NCBI RefSeq assembly: GCF_013839445.1
Contig: NZ_JACDIT010000010.1
Span: 1-64,000, forward strand
Length of the DNA stretch: 64,000 bases
Reading direction: 5' to 3'
DNA from: Chthonobacter albigriseus
GTDB lineage: Bacteria; Pseudomonadota; Alphaproteobacteria; Rhizobiales; Pleomorphomonadaceae
Shown: positions 1-9,468 of the stretch, one piece after another
How positions within the stretch are numbered: the stretch's first letter is position 1
Layout: each line of letters opens with the position of its first letter
The notes under the pieces: model-generated
The model's input: the letters and a program-made list of their open reading frames with translations, nothing else
Databases searched by the model: none
What the model was told of the DNA's origin: nothing
Position numbers and translations under genes: made by a program

Positions 1-250
1 CGGCATGCGGGAGCAGCACTTCCCCGGGCGGGCGCCGGTCAGCGCCTATGGCAACGGCGGCTTTCGCTTCGCCGAGATGAGCCACCGCGGCTCGATTCTC
101 TGCCTGCCGTCCGGCATCCATGGCTGGCCTGCCGCAACACCGGCGGGCATTTCGGTGGGCTCGCTGGCCAAGGCGCTGGCCGGGGCCGGCGGGTCCCCCC
201 TTGGCGAGGACACGCGGCGGGCTCGTTTCCGGCCCGCCCCCCGGGACTGA
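1..250 (+). pseudogene. Truncated near-copy of the Mth938-like gene
   Basis: Bases 1 to about 190 align without gaps to about 56495-56684, inside the intact Mth938-like gene, with only a handful of substitutions, most of them to G or C. From about base 180 mismatches pile up and the similarity stops. The reading frame stays open to a stop at 248-250, but the last 20 or so codons are unrelated to the parent, and the first 35 or so codons of the parent lie outside the window or are absent. It is either a decaying partial duplication or an assembly artefact at a contig end. It is unlikely to make a working protein. Confidence 0.6.
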
Positions 251-277
251 TGCCGATGCGGTCATGATGGTCTGCCG

Positions 278-1213
278 TCAGCGATAGGTGACGCTGGACT
301 TCTCGCGCAGTTCCTTGATCAGGGCGTCCGAGGCTGCCTTGGCCTGCGCGTTCATCGCTTCGGCGTCCATGCTGGCCGTCACTGCGCTCTCACCGGTGAC
401 AGTGATGCGATCGCAGACGGCGAACATCTCCACGCCCTGGTCGGTGACCGCAGGCTTGGTGAGGCGGCCTTCGGCGGTTTCCTTGACCTGCTCCTGCAAC
501 TGAGGCGGCACTTCCGACGCGAGCCGGCGGCCGACGTTGAGCACAGCCACCTCCTTCAGCGCCTTGGCCATCGGGATTCCCTCGGCACAGGAGGTGAAGC
601 GCTTGCGCAACGCCTCGGCTTCGCGGCGACGCCGCTCGACCACATCGCTGGAGCGCTTCGCCGGGAGGGTGAACACCACGCGCTGGAGCACGTAGTCCTC
701 GGCGGTGACCTCGGAGGCGCCCTTCTCGCGGTTGCGCATCTGGGCGAGCAGGTCGTTCTGCTCCTCGCGCACGGCGGCCTGGACCTTGCTGCGGACCACG
801 CGGCCCCAGGCGATCTGGGCGCGGATGCGGTCCTTGAAGGTGCGGATGCCGACGCCGGCCTGGCCGAGCGCCTGGGCGAACTGCGCGGGCGAGAGCTTGG
901 AGCGGGCTGCGACCTCGGCCACCGCGGCATCGACCTGCGCGTCCGAGATGACGATGCCGCGCCGCCTGGCCTCCTTCAGCTTGATCGCATCCTCGATCAG
1001 CTCTTCCACGGCCGCCTTCTGCGACGCGCCGGCGGGCAGCTTCTGCGCCAGCTGGAGCAGCCGGGCGCGGCTGGAGATGTCCATCGTCGTGATCGCCGTG
1101 TCGTCGACCACGACCTTGATCGAGGACTGCGCCGCTGCCGGCTGGATGGCGGCGGAAGCGCTCACGAGGAGGGCGGCGAGGATCGTGCGGGCCACGGTCT
1201 TGGAGAAGGACAT
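278..1213 (-). CDS. surA: SurA N-terminal-domain periplasmic chaperone
   Basis: A 311-residue protein with a Sec signal peptide (about residues 1-31, cleavage near AAA-Q). A SurA-type N-terminal helical domain follows (about 35-170). The C-terminal third only weakly resembles a parvulin domain. SurA proteins help outer-membrane proteins fold in the periplasm. The start is the ATG just before the signal peptide; the same frame runs open far upstream through lptD, but that stretch is low-complexity shadow. It lies 134 bp downstream of lptD on the same strand, the usual alphaproteobacterial order. The pdxA and ksgA genes that often follow are not present before the window edge. Catalytic isomerase activity is uncertain. 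Confidence 0.85.
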   Translation of the reverse strand: MSFSKTVARTILAALLVSASAAIQPAAAQSSIKVVVDDTAITTMDISSRARLLQLAQKLPAGASQKAAVEELIEDAIKLKEARRRGIVISDAQVDAAVAEVAARSKLSPAQFAQALGQAGVGIRTFKDRIRAQIAWGRVVRSKVQAAVREEQNDLLAQMRNREKGASEVTAEDYVLQRVVFTLPAKRSSDVVERRRREAEALRKRFTSCAEGIPMAKALKEVAVLNVGRRLASEVPPQLQEQVKETAEGRLTKPAVTDQGVEMFAVCDRITVTGESAVTASMDAEAMNAQAKAASDALIKELREKSSVTYR

Positions 1214-1347
1214 GAGAAAACCATCCTGCGGCGGGCGGACCCGCTCTTTTCGACGGGCGGGGAGTGTCAAGTCCGCCTGTTCGCGTGTCAAGTATGGGAC
1301 GGGCGTGGCGGAAAGGTGACGCTCGGCCGCCGTTTTCGGCCGGACTG

Positions 1348-3723
1348 TCACTTCATGACGTCGAACGAGCTGTTGAGGTCGCCGAGCGTGCGGAAGCCGA
1401 GCCGCAGGTAGACCGTCCGGTCCGTCGCCTCGCCGGTCACCCGCGTCTTGTCCTCGGCGTAGGACAGCGACAGCGAGAAGGCCTCGTCGTCGTAGGCGAC
1501 GCCGATGGCGTTGCGCACCACGTTGGTGTTCTCGATGTCGAACCGGGTGGAGCCGAACATGCGCCAGCGGTCGTTCAGGCGGACGCTGCCGGCGGCCTGG
1601 AGCTCCTGCCGGTCGTCCTCGATGCCGAGGTCGGGCTGGCTGCGGATGAAGGCGTAGGTGAAGGCGGCCGTCACCGGTCCGGCAAGGCCCACCACCTGCG
1701 CCTCGAGCCGGTTCGGCATCAGGTTGGACTTGTCGAGCCGCGCGTTGGCATTGAGCAGCAGCCCGAGGTCGGTGTCGACCGACAGGCCCGCGACGAAGTC
1801 CGAGACGTCGCCGTCCAGGCCGGAGTCCTGGCCGGTGGAGTAGACCGACGCCGCGTCGAACGAATTGCGGCCGGCGAGCTGGAACGACTGGCCGAAGCTC
1901 GCCGTGACGGAGGTCCCGTTGACGAACTGGCCGTTGTAGCGGAAGCCGACGTTGAGCCGGGTGCCGCCTTCCACGCGGTCGTAGCCGGAGAACTTGTCGT
2001 AATCGAACAGCGACGTGGAATCGAACACGAGGCTCTGCGAGTCCTCGTTCGGCAGGTTGTCGATCTCCGTCTCGTTCGGGCGCACGATCAGCTGTGCCAC
2101 CGGCTCGATCACCTGCGACCCGATCGAGGACTGGATCAGGAAGGGGTAGCTGTATTCCAGGCCGACGGCCGGCATCGCGCGGCCCGACACGTCGTCGTCG
2201 AGCCCGGAGGTGTCGTCCGGGGAGGAGAAGAACACGTCGCCGCGGAAGTAGGCGAAGGGTGTGAACACCTGGCCGAGCGAATCCACGAACCGCCGGCGCC
2301 ACAGCGCGTCGATGCTGGCCCGCGAGTAGGAGCCGGACGGCGCCAGCAGCCGCGTCTCGCCGGCTTCGCCGAACACGCCGTCGTTGTCGGCGTCGAACTC
2401 GAAGATGTCGTTGGCGTTGCGCGTCAGGCTGGTGAAGTTCGACTTGATCGACACCTCGCCGCCGGCGACCGGCTCCTCCAGGTAGACCTGGTGATCGATG
2501 ACGGGATGGACCAGCGGCTGCTTGGACTGCAGACCGACGTCCTGCTCCAGCGCATCGGCAGCGGTGTCGTCCTCCTGCGTGATGAAGAAGCCGTAGGCGT
2601 GCGCCTCGAAGCGATTCCGGCCGTCGACGCCGGTGAGGTAGATGTCGTTGGTCGCCGAATCGCTGTCCGCGCCGGGAAGGTCGTAGTCGTCGAAGTAGGA
2701 GCGGTCGGTGGCGACCGCGAGATCCCAGCCCCAGCTCCAGCGGCTGTTGATGTCGAACTGCCCGGAGGTGGTGACGCCACCACGGTAGCGACGGTCGCCC
2801 GAGGTGCCCGCGAACTCGTCCGGCGCGGACTGGCGCAGGCCGGATACGCGGATCTTGTAGGCGCCGTTGATCACCCGGTGGCGGAACTCCGCGTCGAAGA
2901 AGCCGCCCTGCTTGGAGAAGGCGCCCGGCGCCAGCGTCACGTCCATGTTCGGCTTCAGCGCATAGAAGTAGGGCGCCTGCAGGCCGAAACCGCGCTCGCT
3001 GTTGTAGGACGGCTTGGCGAACAGGAAGCCGGACTTGCGCTTCACGCTCGGATCGAAGGTGGTGAACGACGGCGCCCAGGCGATCGGCACGCCGAGGAAC
3101 TCGAACGTGGTGTCCTTGAAGCTGATCGTCTTGTCGCCCTGGCGATGGATGATCTTCTTCGCCTTGATCTGCCAAACGGGCTTGCGGCCGGGCACGCCGT
3201 CGCAGTCGACGCAGGGCAGGTAGGTGCCGTTCTCGAACTCGGTGACGTCGCCTTCCGTCCGGCGCGCGCGCTCCGCGTTGAAGGCGGTGCGCTGCTGGGT
3301 GACGATCTCCAGCGCTTCGGCGACGCCCTCGCGCAGGTCGTCCGTCAGGTCGAGCGCGGCGCTGCGCACCACGTTGCCGCTGGGATCGATCAGCTCGACC
3401 CCGCCGGTCGCGCGGACCCGCTTGGTGCGGCGGTCGACGTCGACCCGTTCGGCCGTGAGCGTGTAGGCGCCGTAGTAGATGACGACGTTGCCGACCGCGG
3501 ACACGCTCTCGCTGTTGAGATCGTAGACCAGCGTATCGGACTCGACGAGCATCCGGCCCTGCTGGTCGCCCTTGGCGACGGCGGCCAGAATCGACGGATC
3601 CGTTTCCGACGCCTCCTGGGCGAGGCCCTGGTGGGATCCGGCGACGATCGCGGCGAGCGCCACGCCCGTCAAAGCGGCGGCGCGCAGGTTCGTCCGGAAC
3701 TGCGGGACGATGGAGGTACGCAA
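1348..3723 (-). CDS. lptD: LPS-assembly outer-membrane protein LptD
   Basis: A 791-residue LptD, the outer-membrane barrel that places lipopolysaccharide on the cell surface with LptE. A signal peptide covers about residues 1-35 (ends GLAQ). The N-terminal OstA/LptA-like domain follows (about 50-150, with the segment LVYDLNSESVSAVGNVVIYY). The rest is a long beta-barrel rich in aromatic and acidic strands. A Cys pair (CVDC) near residue 170 fits the disulfide-bearing region. The start is a TTG directly after the lptG stop codon, with zero bases between, and is supported by the signal peptide; translation is probably coupled to lptG. Neighbours lptG and lptF upstream and surA downstream fit one envelope operon. 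Confidence 0.93.
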   Translation of the reverse strand: MRTSIVPQFRTNLRAAALTGVALAAIVAGSHQGLAQEASETDPSILAAVAKGDQQGRMLVESDTLVYDLNSESVSAVGNVVIYYGAYTLTAERVDVDRRTKRVRATGGVELIDPSGNVVRSAALDLTDDLREGVAEALEIVTQQRTAFNAERARRTEGDVTEFENGTYLPCVDCDGVPGRKPVWQIKAKKIIHRQGDKTISFKDTTFEFLGVPIAWAPSFTTFDPSVKRKSGFLFAKPSYNSERGFGLQAPYFYALKPNMDVTLAPGAFSKQGGFFDAEFRHRVINGAYKIRVSGLRQSAPDEFAGTSGDRRYRGGVTTSGQFDINSRWSWGWDLAVATDRSYFDDYDLPGADSDSATNDIYLTGVDGRNRFEAHAYGFFITQEDDTAADALEQDVGLQSKQPLVHPVIDHQVYLEEPVAGGEVSIKSNFTSLTRNANDIFEFDADNDGVFGEAGETRLLAPSGSYSRASIDALWRRRFVDSLGQVFTPFAYFRGDVFFSSPDDTSGLDDDVSGRAMPAVGLEYSYPFLIQSSIGSQVIEPVAQLIVRPNETEIDNLPNEDSQSLVFDSTSLFDYDKFSGYDRVEGGTRLNVGFRYNGQFVNGTSVTASFGQSFQLAGRNSFDAASVYSTGQDSGLDGDVSDFVAGLSVDTDLGLLLNANARLDKSNLMPNRLEAQVVGLAGPVTAAFTYAFIRSQPDLGIEDDRQELQAAGSVRLNDRWRMFGSTRFDIENTNVVRNAIGVAYDDEAFSLSLSYAEDKTRVTGEATDRTVYLRLGFRTLGDLNSSFDVMK

Positions 3724-4812
3724 CTAACCATCCTCCCGGAACAGCAACACAGTCGACCCCATGAGCGTAGCGAACACCGCAGGGGCCCAGGCCGCCAGAG
3801 CTGCGGGAACCAGCCCTTCGCTGCCCAAATCACGAGCGATTTCAGTGACGACATAAAGCACGAAGCCTGCGCTCACGCCACCGAGAATCATCCGCCCGAC
3901 TCCTCCCGATCGAGACAGCCCGAGCGACACCGTAGCGGCGATCAGGACCATCGAAGCCAGCAGAAGCGGTCTGGCTAACAAGACATGAAATTGCAAACGA
4001 AACCTGTACGGAGGAAGCCCTGATGCGGCTGCTTGAGAAATCGTTTCTGGTAGATGCCAGAAAGACACGATTTCCGGCGACGACAATCGGTTGCGGACCT
4101 GCTCCGGCGTCAGCGACGTTGGCAGCTGGTAGCGCTCCGCCAGCCGCGGCGCGCCGCTGACGTCGACGATTCGCGCCTCCGACAAAACCCACCGATCGCC
4201 CTCGATCTCGCCGAGCACCGCCTCCACCCGCTCCTTCAGCAGCCCGTCCGCGCCGAACACCCAGAACACCGGATCGAGCACCAGCCGGCCGTTGTCGGCG
4301 ATGCCCTGGACCCGCATCACAGCCTCGCCTTCTGCCGTCTGCTGCCGCAGCCAGGCCCCGCTGGTCGTGTCGGTGAGAAGCGACGCCGCCGATCCGAGCG
4401 AGGTCGAGATCCGGTCGGATTCGGCTTTCATCGCCGTCGCCAGCGGATTGTAGACCCCCGTCGCGAAGATGCCGATGACCAGCGCCACGATGAACCCCGG
4501 CGCGCTGAACTGCCAGACCGAGATGCCTGCCGCCCGCGACACCACCAGCTCGGACCGGCGCGACAGCGACAGGAAGGCGCCGATCGACCCGACCAGCACG
4601 GCGAACGGCAGCAGCTGCTCGGTGATCAGCGGCACCCGCAGGGCGGAGATGGCGAACACCGTCAGGGTGCTCGCTTCCTCCTTGCCGAGGTTGGACCGGG
4701 CGACTTCCAGGAAATCGATCAGGAGGGCCAGCAGCGTCGCGCCCAGGAACAGGCCGAGGATCCACTTGGCGAACAGCGCGGCGTAGTAGTTGAAGAGCGT
4801 GCGGCCGATCAT
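3724..4812 (-). CDS. lptG: LPS export permease LptG
   Basis: A 362-residue YjgP/YjgQ-family permease, one of the two membrane subunits of the LptB2FG transporter that extracts LPS from the inner membrane. Three N-terminal transmembrane helices (about residues 10-120), a periplasmic beta-jellyroll domain (about 125-265) and three C-terminal helices (about 275-360) follow the family plan. The ATG at 4812 overlaps the lptF stop by four bases (ATGA), indicating coupled translation. The partner ATPase LptB is not in this window. Confidence 0.93.
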   Translation of the reverse strand: MIGRTLFNYYAALFAKWILGLFLGATLLALLIDFLEVARSNLGKEEASTLTVFAISALRVPLITEQLLPFAVLVGSIGAFLSLSRRSELVVSRAAGISVWQFSAPGFIVALVIGIFATGVYNPLATAMKAESDRISTSLGSAASLLTDTTSGAWLRQQTAEGEAVMRVQGIADNGRLVLDPVFWVFGADGLLKERVEAVLGEIEGDRWVLSEARIVDVSGAPRLAERYQLPTSLTPEQVRNRLSSPEIVSFWHLPETISQAAASGLPPYRFRLQFHVLLARPLLLASMVLIAATVSLGLSRSGGVGRMILGGVSAGFVLYVVTEIARDLGSEGLVPAALAAWAPAVFATLMGSTVLLFREDG

Positions 4813-5993
4813 GACGGCCCCGACGCGTTGATCATCCGGTCGGCCGACCGGCGGATAAAATCCGACAGCCGCTCCAAGGGCTCGGCGAGGAACCGCGGGA
4901 CGAAGGGCTGGACGCCCAACCAGAGCGACACCGCCGAGGCCAGGATGAAGAGGATGGGAACCCCCCAGACCACCGGCAGCCACATTTCGTCGGCCGCGGC
5001 GAGACCCGCGAGTGCGAACCCCACCACGCGGATCAGCGCCGACACCACGATGCCGCCGGCGAGCGCCGCGGTACGGCCCGACCGCGTGGTCGTCGGAAAG
5101 CCGAGAAAGAGAAACGTCGTCAGCGCCATCGCCACCGGATAGAGCGGCGCCGTCAGCCGCGTGTGGATCTCGGCCCGGAACCGGTCCTCGCGCTCCTTGC
5201 GGTAGGGATCGTCGAGCGGCGTGCCGTAGAGCTCCGTGATGGTGCGCTCGTTCGGCTGGTACGGCCGCTCCTTGTCGCCCGCCGCCTTCAACTCCGTGAG
5301 GTCGAAGGCGTAGGAGCCGAAGGCGACATAGGTCGACGAGCCGTCGTCGCGCCGCGTCCGCTCGATCGTTCCGGTCTCCATCACGACCAGAGTCTTTTCA
5401 ACCGCGTTGACGACCCGCCCGCGCTCGGCCGTGTAGGTGAACACGAACTCCGGATCCCGCGCATCGTAGATGAAGAGGTCCTCCAGCGATCCGTCGCCGG
5501 CCCGGTTCCGGATATGGAAGGTGAAGTTCTCGTCGATCTCCACGAACCGGCCGGGCTGCACCACGTTGGCCACCACGTCCGCGCGGATGCGGTTGGTCTG
5601 GTCGCGCAGCGCCTGCAGGCTCTGCGGCCCGGCGAACAACCCGATCCAGGCGACCAGCACGGCGACGATCAGGGACAGCACGATGAAGGGAGCCGCGACC
5701 TGCCGCTGCGAGGCCCCGGCCGCGTTGATCGCCACGAGCTCGCTGCCGGCATGCATGCTGTTGAGCACCACGACCATGGCGATCACCAGCGAGAAGGGTG
5801 CGACGACGCTGACCAGGAACGGCACGGCGAGCAGCGTCATGCCGAGATAGGTGGCGATCGCCTGGCCCTTGGCGGTGACGAGATCGAATCGCCGGAGCGC
5901 CTGCGTCACCCAGACGATGAGGGTGAGCGTGGCCAGGACGGCCGAGAACACGACGGACGTCCGAAGAAAAAGGTGAAGCCCGAGCCGCCGCAT
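4809..5993 (-). CDS. lptF: LPS export permease LptF
   Basis: A 394-residue YjgP/YjgQ-family permease, partner of LptG. The start at 5993 (MRRLGLHLFLR) gives the usual short cytoplasmic N-terminus before the first helix; the frame is open upstream but that stretch has no membrane character. Transmembrane helices fall at about residues 13-35, 50-75, 100-120, then a periplasmic domain, then three more near the C-terminus. It is the first gene of the lptF-lptG-lptD-surA operon and is divergent from pepA across a 218-bp gap that should hold both promoters; no convincing -35/-10 pair was seen there. Confidence 0.93.
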   Translation of the reverse strand: MRRLGLHLFLRTSVVFSAVLATLTLIVWVTQALRRFDLVTAKGQAIATYLGMTLLAVPFLVSVVAPFSLVIAMVVVLNSMHAGSELVAINAAGASQRQVAAPFIVLSLIVAVLVAWIGLFAGPQSLQALRDQTNRIRADVVANVVQPGRFVEIDENFTFHIRNRAGDGSLEDLFIYDARDPEFVFTYTAERGRVVNAVEKTLVVMETGTIERTRRDDGSSTYVAFGSYAFDLTELKAAGDKERPYQPNERTITELYGTPLDDPYRKEREDRFRAEIHTRLTAPLYPVAMALTTFLFLGFPTTTRSGRTAALAGGIVVSALIRVVGFALAGLAAADEMWLPVVWGVPILFILASAVSLWLGVQPFVPRFLAEPLERLSDFIRRSADRMINASGPS

Positions 5994-6211
5994 CAGAGGA
6001 TTCTCATCATGCCGATCTTCGATGCCTGGCCGTGCTTGGCGCGACGAATGGACCGGGCGCTTGCCGGGCGCAACGATAAGCGCCACCTTGTGCCGCAAGC
6101 AATGCGCCCGTTCGGATGCATCAATCGCGAATCCTGCCCCCGACGCCGCCGATCGCGCGGCGACCATGACACGAAAATCGACATATGAGAAAGGCCCGAG
6201 GCACCACCATC

Positions 6212-7711
6212 ATGGCAGCGCAACCGACCATCACGATCAGCAAGACAACGTCGCCCGCCACCGGTGTCGCTGTGGTTTTCGTCGACCAGGACAACAACCC
6301 GGGCCCCGCCGCCCGCGCCTTGTTCGAATCTCTGTCCGGCACGGTTGAGCGGGCGATCGCGGCGACGACATTCAAGGGCAAGGCGCAATCGATGCTCGAC
6401 ATCGTCGCGCCGGCGGGCTCCACCCTCGACCGCGTGATCGTGGTGGGCATGGGCGCCGTGGGCGAGTTCGACGCCACCGCCGCGCTGAAGCTCGGCGGCG
6501 TGGTGATGGGCAAGATCAAGGAGACCAAGGCCCAGGCCGTGACGATCCTGCTGGAGCGCCCGGGCAGCGAGGCGCTCGATCCGGTGCTCGCCGCCGAATT
6601 CGCCCTCGGCCTTCGCCTGCGGTCCTACGAGTGGAGCCGGCACAAGACGCGCAAGAAGGACGATGCCGAGACGCCCGCCGCCCGCATCAACCTGGCGGTC
6701 GAAGACGCCGCCAAGGTCAAGAAGACCTGGGGCGAGGCGGCCGAGGTGGCCGCCGGCGTGGAACTGGCGCGCGACCTCGTCAACGAGGCACCGAACATCC
6801 TCGGACCCGTCGAGTTCGCCGAGGCGGCGGAAAAGCTGGAATCGGTCGGGCTGGAGGTCGAGATCCTCACCGACAAGGACATGAAGAAGCTCGGCATGGG
6901 CGCGCTGCTCGGCGTCGCGCAAGGCTCGGTCCGGCCCGCCCGCCTCGCCATCATGCGGTGGAACGGGTCCAAATCGAAGGACAAGCCGATCGCCTTCGTC
7001 GGCAAGGGCGTGGTGTTCGACACCGGCGGCATCTCCATCAAGCCGGGGCAGGGCATGGAGGACATGAAGGGCGACATGGGCGGTGCGGCCGCCGTGATCG
7101 GCCTGATGCGCGCGCTCGCCGGCCGCAAGGCCAAGGTCAATGCCATCGGCATCCTCGGCCTCGTCGAGAACATGCCGGACGGCAACGCCTACCGCCCCGG
7201 CGACATCCTCACCTCCATGTCCGGCCAGACCATCGAGATCATCAACACCGACGCGGAAGGCCGCCTCGTTCTGGCCGACGCGCTCTGGTACTGCCAGGAC
7301 CGCTTCAAGCCGGCGTTCATGGTCAATTTGGCGACGCTGACCGGCGCCTGCATGGTGGCGCTCGGCACCCAGCACGCCGGCCTGTTCTCCAACGACGACG
7401 AACTGGCGGACCGGCTCTACAAGGCTGGCCAGGCCTCCGGTGAGCGGGTCTGGCGCCTGCCGCTCGGCCCCGACTACGACAAGCTGATCGACAGCCGCTT
7501 CGCCGACATGAAGAACACCGGCGGCCGCTACGGCGGCGCAATCACCGCCGCGCAGTTCCTGAAGCGCTTCGTCAACGACACGCCGTGGGCGCACCTCGAC
7601 GTGGCCGGCACGGCGATGGCCTCGCCGGACAGCGAGATCAACCGCTCCTGGGGCTCCGGCTTCGGCGTGCGGCTGCTCGACCGGCTGGTGCGCGACGCCT
7701 ACGAGGGTTGA
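6212..7711 (+). CDS. pepA: Leucyl aminopeptidase, M17 family
   Basis: A 499-residue cytosolic aminopeptidase (PepA) that removes N-terminal residues from peptides using two metal ions. The N-terminal macro-like domain spans about residues 1-170. The C-terminal peptidase domain carries the family signatures [10 protein letters not shown] (catalytic Lys and metal ligands) and [14 protein letters not shown]. The ATG at 6212 is preferred over one at 6185 because the preceding CGAGG can act as a ribosome site and family members start near this point; the longer form would add nine residues. In some bacteria PepA is also a DNA-binding regulator; nothing here tests that. Confidence 0.93.
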   Translation: MAAQPTITISKTTSPATGVAVVFVDQDNNPGPAARALFESLSGTVERAIAATTFKGKAQSMLDIVAPAGSTLDRVIVVGMGAVGEFDATAALKLGGVVMGKIKETKAQAVTILLERPGSEALDPVLAAEFALGLRLRSYEWSRHKTRKKDDAETPAARINLAVEDAAKVKKTWGEAAEVAAGVELARDLVNEAPNILGPVEFAEAAEKLESVGLEVEILTDKDMKKLGMGALLGVAQGSVRPARLAIMRWNGSKSKDKPIAFVGKGVVFDTGGISIKPGQGMEDMKGDMGGAAAVIGLMRALAGRKAKVNAIGILGLVENMPDGNAYRPGDILTSMSGQTIEIINTDAEGRLVLADALWYCQDRFKPAFMVNLATLTGACMVALGTQHAGLFSNDDELADRLYKAGQASGERVWRLPLGPDYDKLIDSRFADMKNTGGRYGGAITAAQFLKRFVNDTPWAHLDVAGTAMASPDSEINRSWGSGFGVRLLDRLVRDAYEG

Positions 7712-7742
7712 CCAACGATCAACCGTTGGCCGCTAGGGTCCC

Positions 7743-7770
7743 GGGCGTCGGCTCTGCCGGCGCCCGTTTT
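7743..7770 (+). terminator. Intrinsic terminator after pepA
   Basis: A 10-bp GC-rich stem (7743-7752 with 7756-7765, one G-U pair) with a TCT loop is followed by GTTTT. A smaller hairpin, CCAACG with CGTTGG, lies at 7712-7729 just after the pepA stop. Together they should end the pepA transcript before the small gene at 7791. Confidence 0.75.
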
Positions 7771-7790
7771 CGATTCGGACCCGGTGACCG

Positions 7791-7958
7791 ATGCGCCTCG
7801 CCCTCAAGATCCTCTTCGCGCTGACCATCGGCTGGATGCTGACCCTGGTGGTGACGAAGATCCTGACCGGCGCGCGGCCGACGCTGCTGTCGGGCGTCGC
7901 CGGCGCCGTGCTCGTCGGGCTCGCGGTGGTCGTTCTCGATCTCTATTCGGGGTGGTAG
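7791..7958 (+). CDS. Small two-helix membrane protein
   Basis: A 55-residue open frame (MRLALKILFALTIGWMLTLV at the start, LDLYSGW at the end). Two hydrophobic stretches at about residues 3-22 and 32-50 are joined by a short polar turn (TKILTGARPT), predicting a helical hairpin in the inner membrane. It starts 20 bases after the pepA terminator and ends 10 bases before holC, so it is probably transcribed with holC. I do not recognise a named family and assign no function. Confidence 0.6.
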   Translation: MRLALKILFALTIGWMLTLVVTKILTGARPTLLSGVAGAVLVGLAVVVLDLYSGW

Positions 7959-7968
7959 AAGGGCGCTC

Positions 7969-8421
7969 ATGACCGAGCTGCTGTTCTATCACCTGGACTC
8001 CCAGCCGCTGGACGCGGTTCTGCCGACGCTGCTGGCCAAGTCGCTGGAACGCGGCTGGCGCGTGGTGGTGCAGGTCGGCTCGCCCGAGCGCCTGGAGGCG
8101 ATCGATTCGCACCTCTGGACCTTCGCCGACGAAAGCTTCCTGCCGCACGGCACAGCCGCCGACGGGCATGAGGCCGAGCAGCCGATCTTCCTGACAACCG
8201 ACCACGCCAACCCCAACGCCGCCACCGTCCGTTTCCTGGTGGACCGTGCGGCCCCGCCGCCCGACGTCGCCGCGTACGACCGGGTCGTCATCCTCTTCGA
8301 CGGCGGCGACCCGGAAGCCCTGGCCGAGGCGCGCGGGCACTGGAAGACCTTGAAGGCCGCGGGACACGAGGTGACATACTGGCAGCAGGCCGACAGGGGC
8401 GGGTGGCAGCGAAAGGCCTGA
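7969..8421 (+). CDS. holC: DNA polymerase III chi subunit
   Basis: A 150-residue HolC. The chi subunit joins the clamp-loader complex through psi and contacts single-strand binding protein at the replication fork. The sequence opens with the typical LLFYHLDSQPLD strand-turn and keeps the segments SHLWTFADESFLPHG and RVVILFDGGDPEALAEAR found across the family. Its place downstream of pepA matches the pepA-holC pairing seen in many proteobacteria. SSB, its known partner, is encoded at 20174 in this window. Confidence 0.9.
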   Translation: MTELLFYHLDSQPLDAVLPTLLAKSLERGWRVVVQVGSPERLEAIDSHLWTFADESFLPHGTAADGHEAEQPIFLTTDHANPNAATVRFLVDRAAPPPDVAAYDRVVILFDGGDPEALAEARGHWKTLKAAGHEVTYWQQADRGGWQRKA

Positions 8422-8464
8422 TCGATTCCGGCCGGCTCCTGGTCCGGCGTGTAGGGGAGAGCTG

Positions 8465-9112
8465 ATGAAACTGGTGATCGCCAACAAGAACTACTCATCC
8501 TGGTCGCTCCGTGGCTGGCTGGTGGCCAAGGCGAGCGGACTGCCCTTCGAGGAGATCCTGGTGGGGCTGGACCTGCCGGACACCCACGCCCGGATCACGC
8601 AGTATTCCAAGGCCGGCCGCGTGCCGGTGCTGGTCGACGGCGACGTCACGGTGTGGGACTCCCTGGCGATCGCCGAGTACCTCGCCGAGAAGGCCCCCGA
8701 CGCCGGGCTCTGGCCGGCCGATTCGGCGGCCCGCGCCCATGCGCGCGCCATCACCGCGGAAATGCACTCCGGCTTCATGGGGCTGCGCGGCCATTATCCG
8801 ATGAACATCCGCCGGCCCGTCGCGTCGCGTCCCGAGACGCCTGCCGCCGCCGCCGACATCGCCCGCGTCAAGGAGATCTGGCGCGATGCGCGCCGCGCCC
8901 ACGGCCAGGGCGGCCCGTTCCTGTTCGGACGGTTCACCATCGCCGACGCCTTCTACGCCCCGGTCGCCAGCCGCTTCGTCACCTACGCGGTGCCGCTCGG
9001 GCCGGTTGAGACGGCCTATGTGGAGGCCCTGTTCAGCTACCCCGCGATGGCCGAATGGCTGGAGGCCGGACGCGCCGAGACCTGGATCGTGCCCTCCGAC
9101 GAGGTGGACTGA
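8465..9112 (+). CDS. Glutathione S-transferase family protein
   Basis: A 215-residue GST. The N-terminal thioredoxin-like domain (about residues 1-80) has NKNYSSWSLRGWL, placing Ser/Trp at the usual active-site region, and the glutathione-binding VWDSLAIAEYLAE. The C-terminal helical domain follows (about 90-210). It resembles the YfcF/zeta-like cytosolic GSTs. The substrate is unknown. It lies 43 bp after holC on the same strand, with a GGGGAGAGCTG ribosome site just before the ATG. Confidence 0.85.
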   Translation: MKLVIANKNYSSWSLRGWLVAKASGLPFEEILVGLDLPDTHARITQYSKAGRVPVLVDGDVTVWDSLAIAEYLAEKAPDAGLWPADSAARAHARAITAEMHSGFMGLRGHYPMNIRRPVASRPETPAAAADIARVKEIWRDARRAHGQGGPFLFGRFTIADAFYAPVASRFVTYAVPLGPVETAYVEALFSYPAMAEWLEAGRAETWIVPSDEVD

Positions 9113-9138
9113 GAGCCGGCCGCCTCGTGCCGGACGGT

Positions 9139-9468
9139 CTAGCGGCGGACGTTGCGGCAGGCGAGCGGCCGGTTGGCGCCGCCCTCCACACCGGGGATGC
9201 GTGCGCACCGGTCGAACACGGTCTCGGGCTTCGTCTGGACCGGACGCTGTTGGGGCGGATCATTCACGCCGTTCTCCGGGATCGGCAGTGAATTGTGCGG
9301 CGCACCAACGGACGGACGATAGACGGGCACGGCGGGCCGGACTGGCGCAGTTTTCACGGTTGGCGTCTCGGCCGCTGCCTGCTCGCTAGGCACGCCGGAT
9401 GCCGCGGCAACGATCACCGTCCACATGATCGCCCGACTGGCGCGGCTTGAGCAGAGCCTTTTTTGCAT
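9139..9468 (-). CDS. Small secreted proline-rich protein
   Basis: A 109-residue protein of unknown function. Residues 1-33 look like a Sec signal peptide (Lys/Arg-rich start, hydrophobic MWTVIVAAASG, cleavage after EQAAAE). The mature part is rich in Pro and Val (VKTAPVRPAVPVYRPSVGAP) and ends with a two-Cys segment (FDRCARIPGVEGGANRPLACRN) that could form a disulfide. The ATG at 9468 was chosen for the signal peptide; the frame is open further upstream. It converges on the GST gene with a 26-bp gap. Confidence 0.55.
   Translation of the reverse strand: MQKRLCSSRASRAIMWTVIVAAASGVPSEQAAAETPTVKTAPVRPAVPVYRPSVGAPHNSLPIPENGVNDPPQQRPVQTKPETVFDRCARIPGVEGGANRPLACRNVRR

Noticed and set aside
278-3175. 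Reading surA as a 965-residue protein
   Set aside because: The first 650 or so codons are an out-of-frame read of lptD, rich in Arg and Ala. A signal peptide begins at the ATG at 1213.
1264-3978. A 904-codon plus-strand frame opposite lptD
   Set aside because: It mirrors lptD and lptG on the other strand. High GC third positions keep such shadows open. Its translation has no domain or motif, while the minus strand gives a clear LptD with signal peptide.
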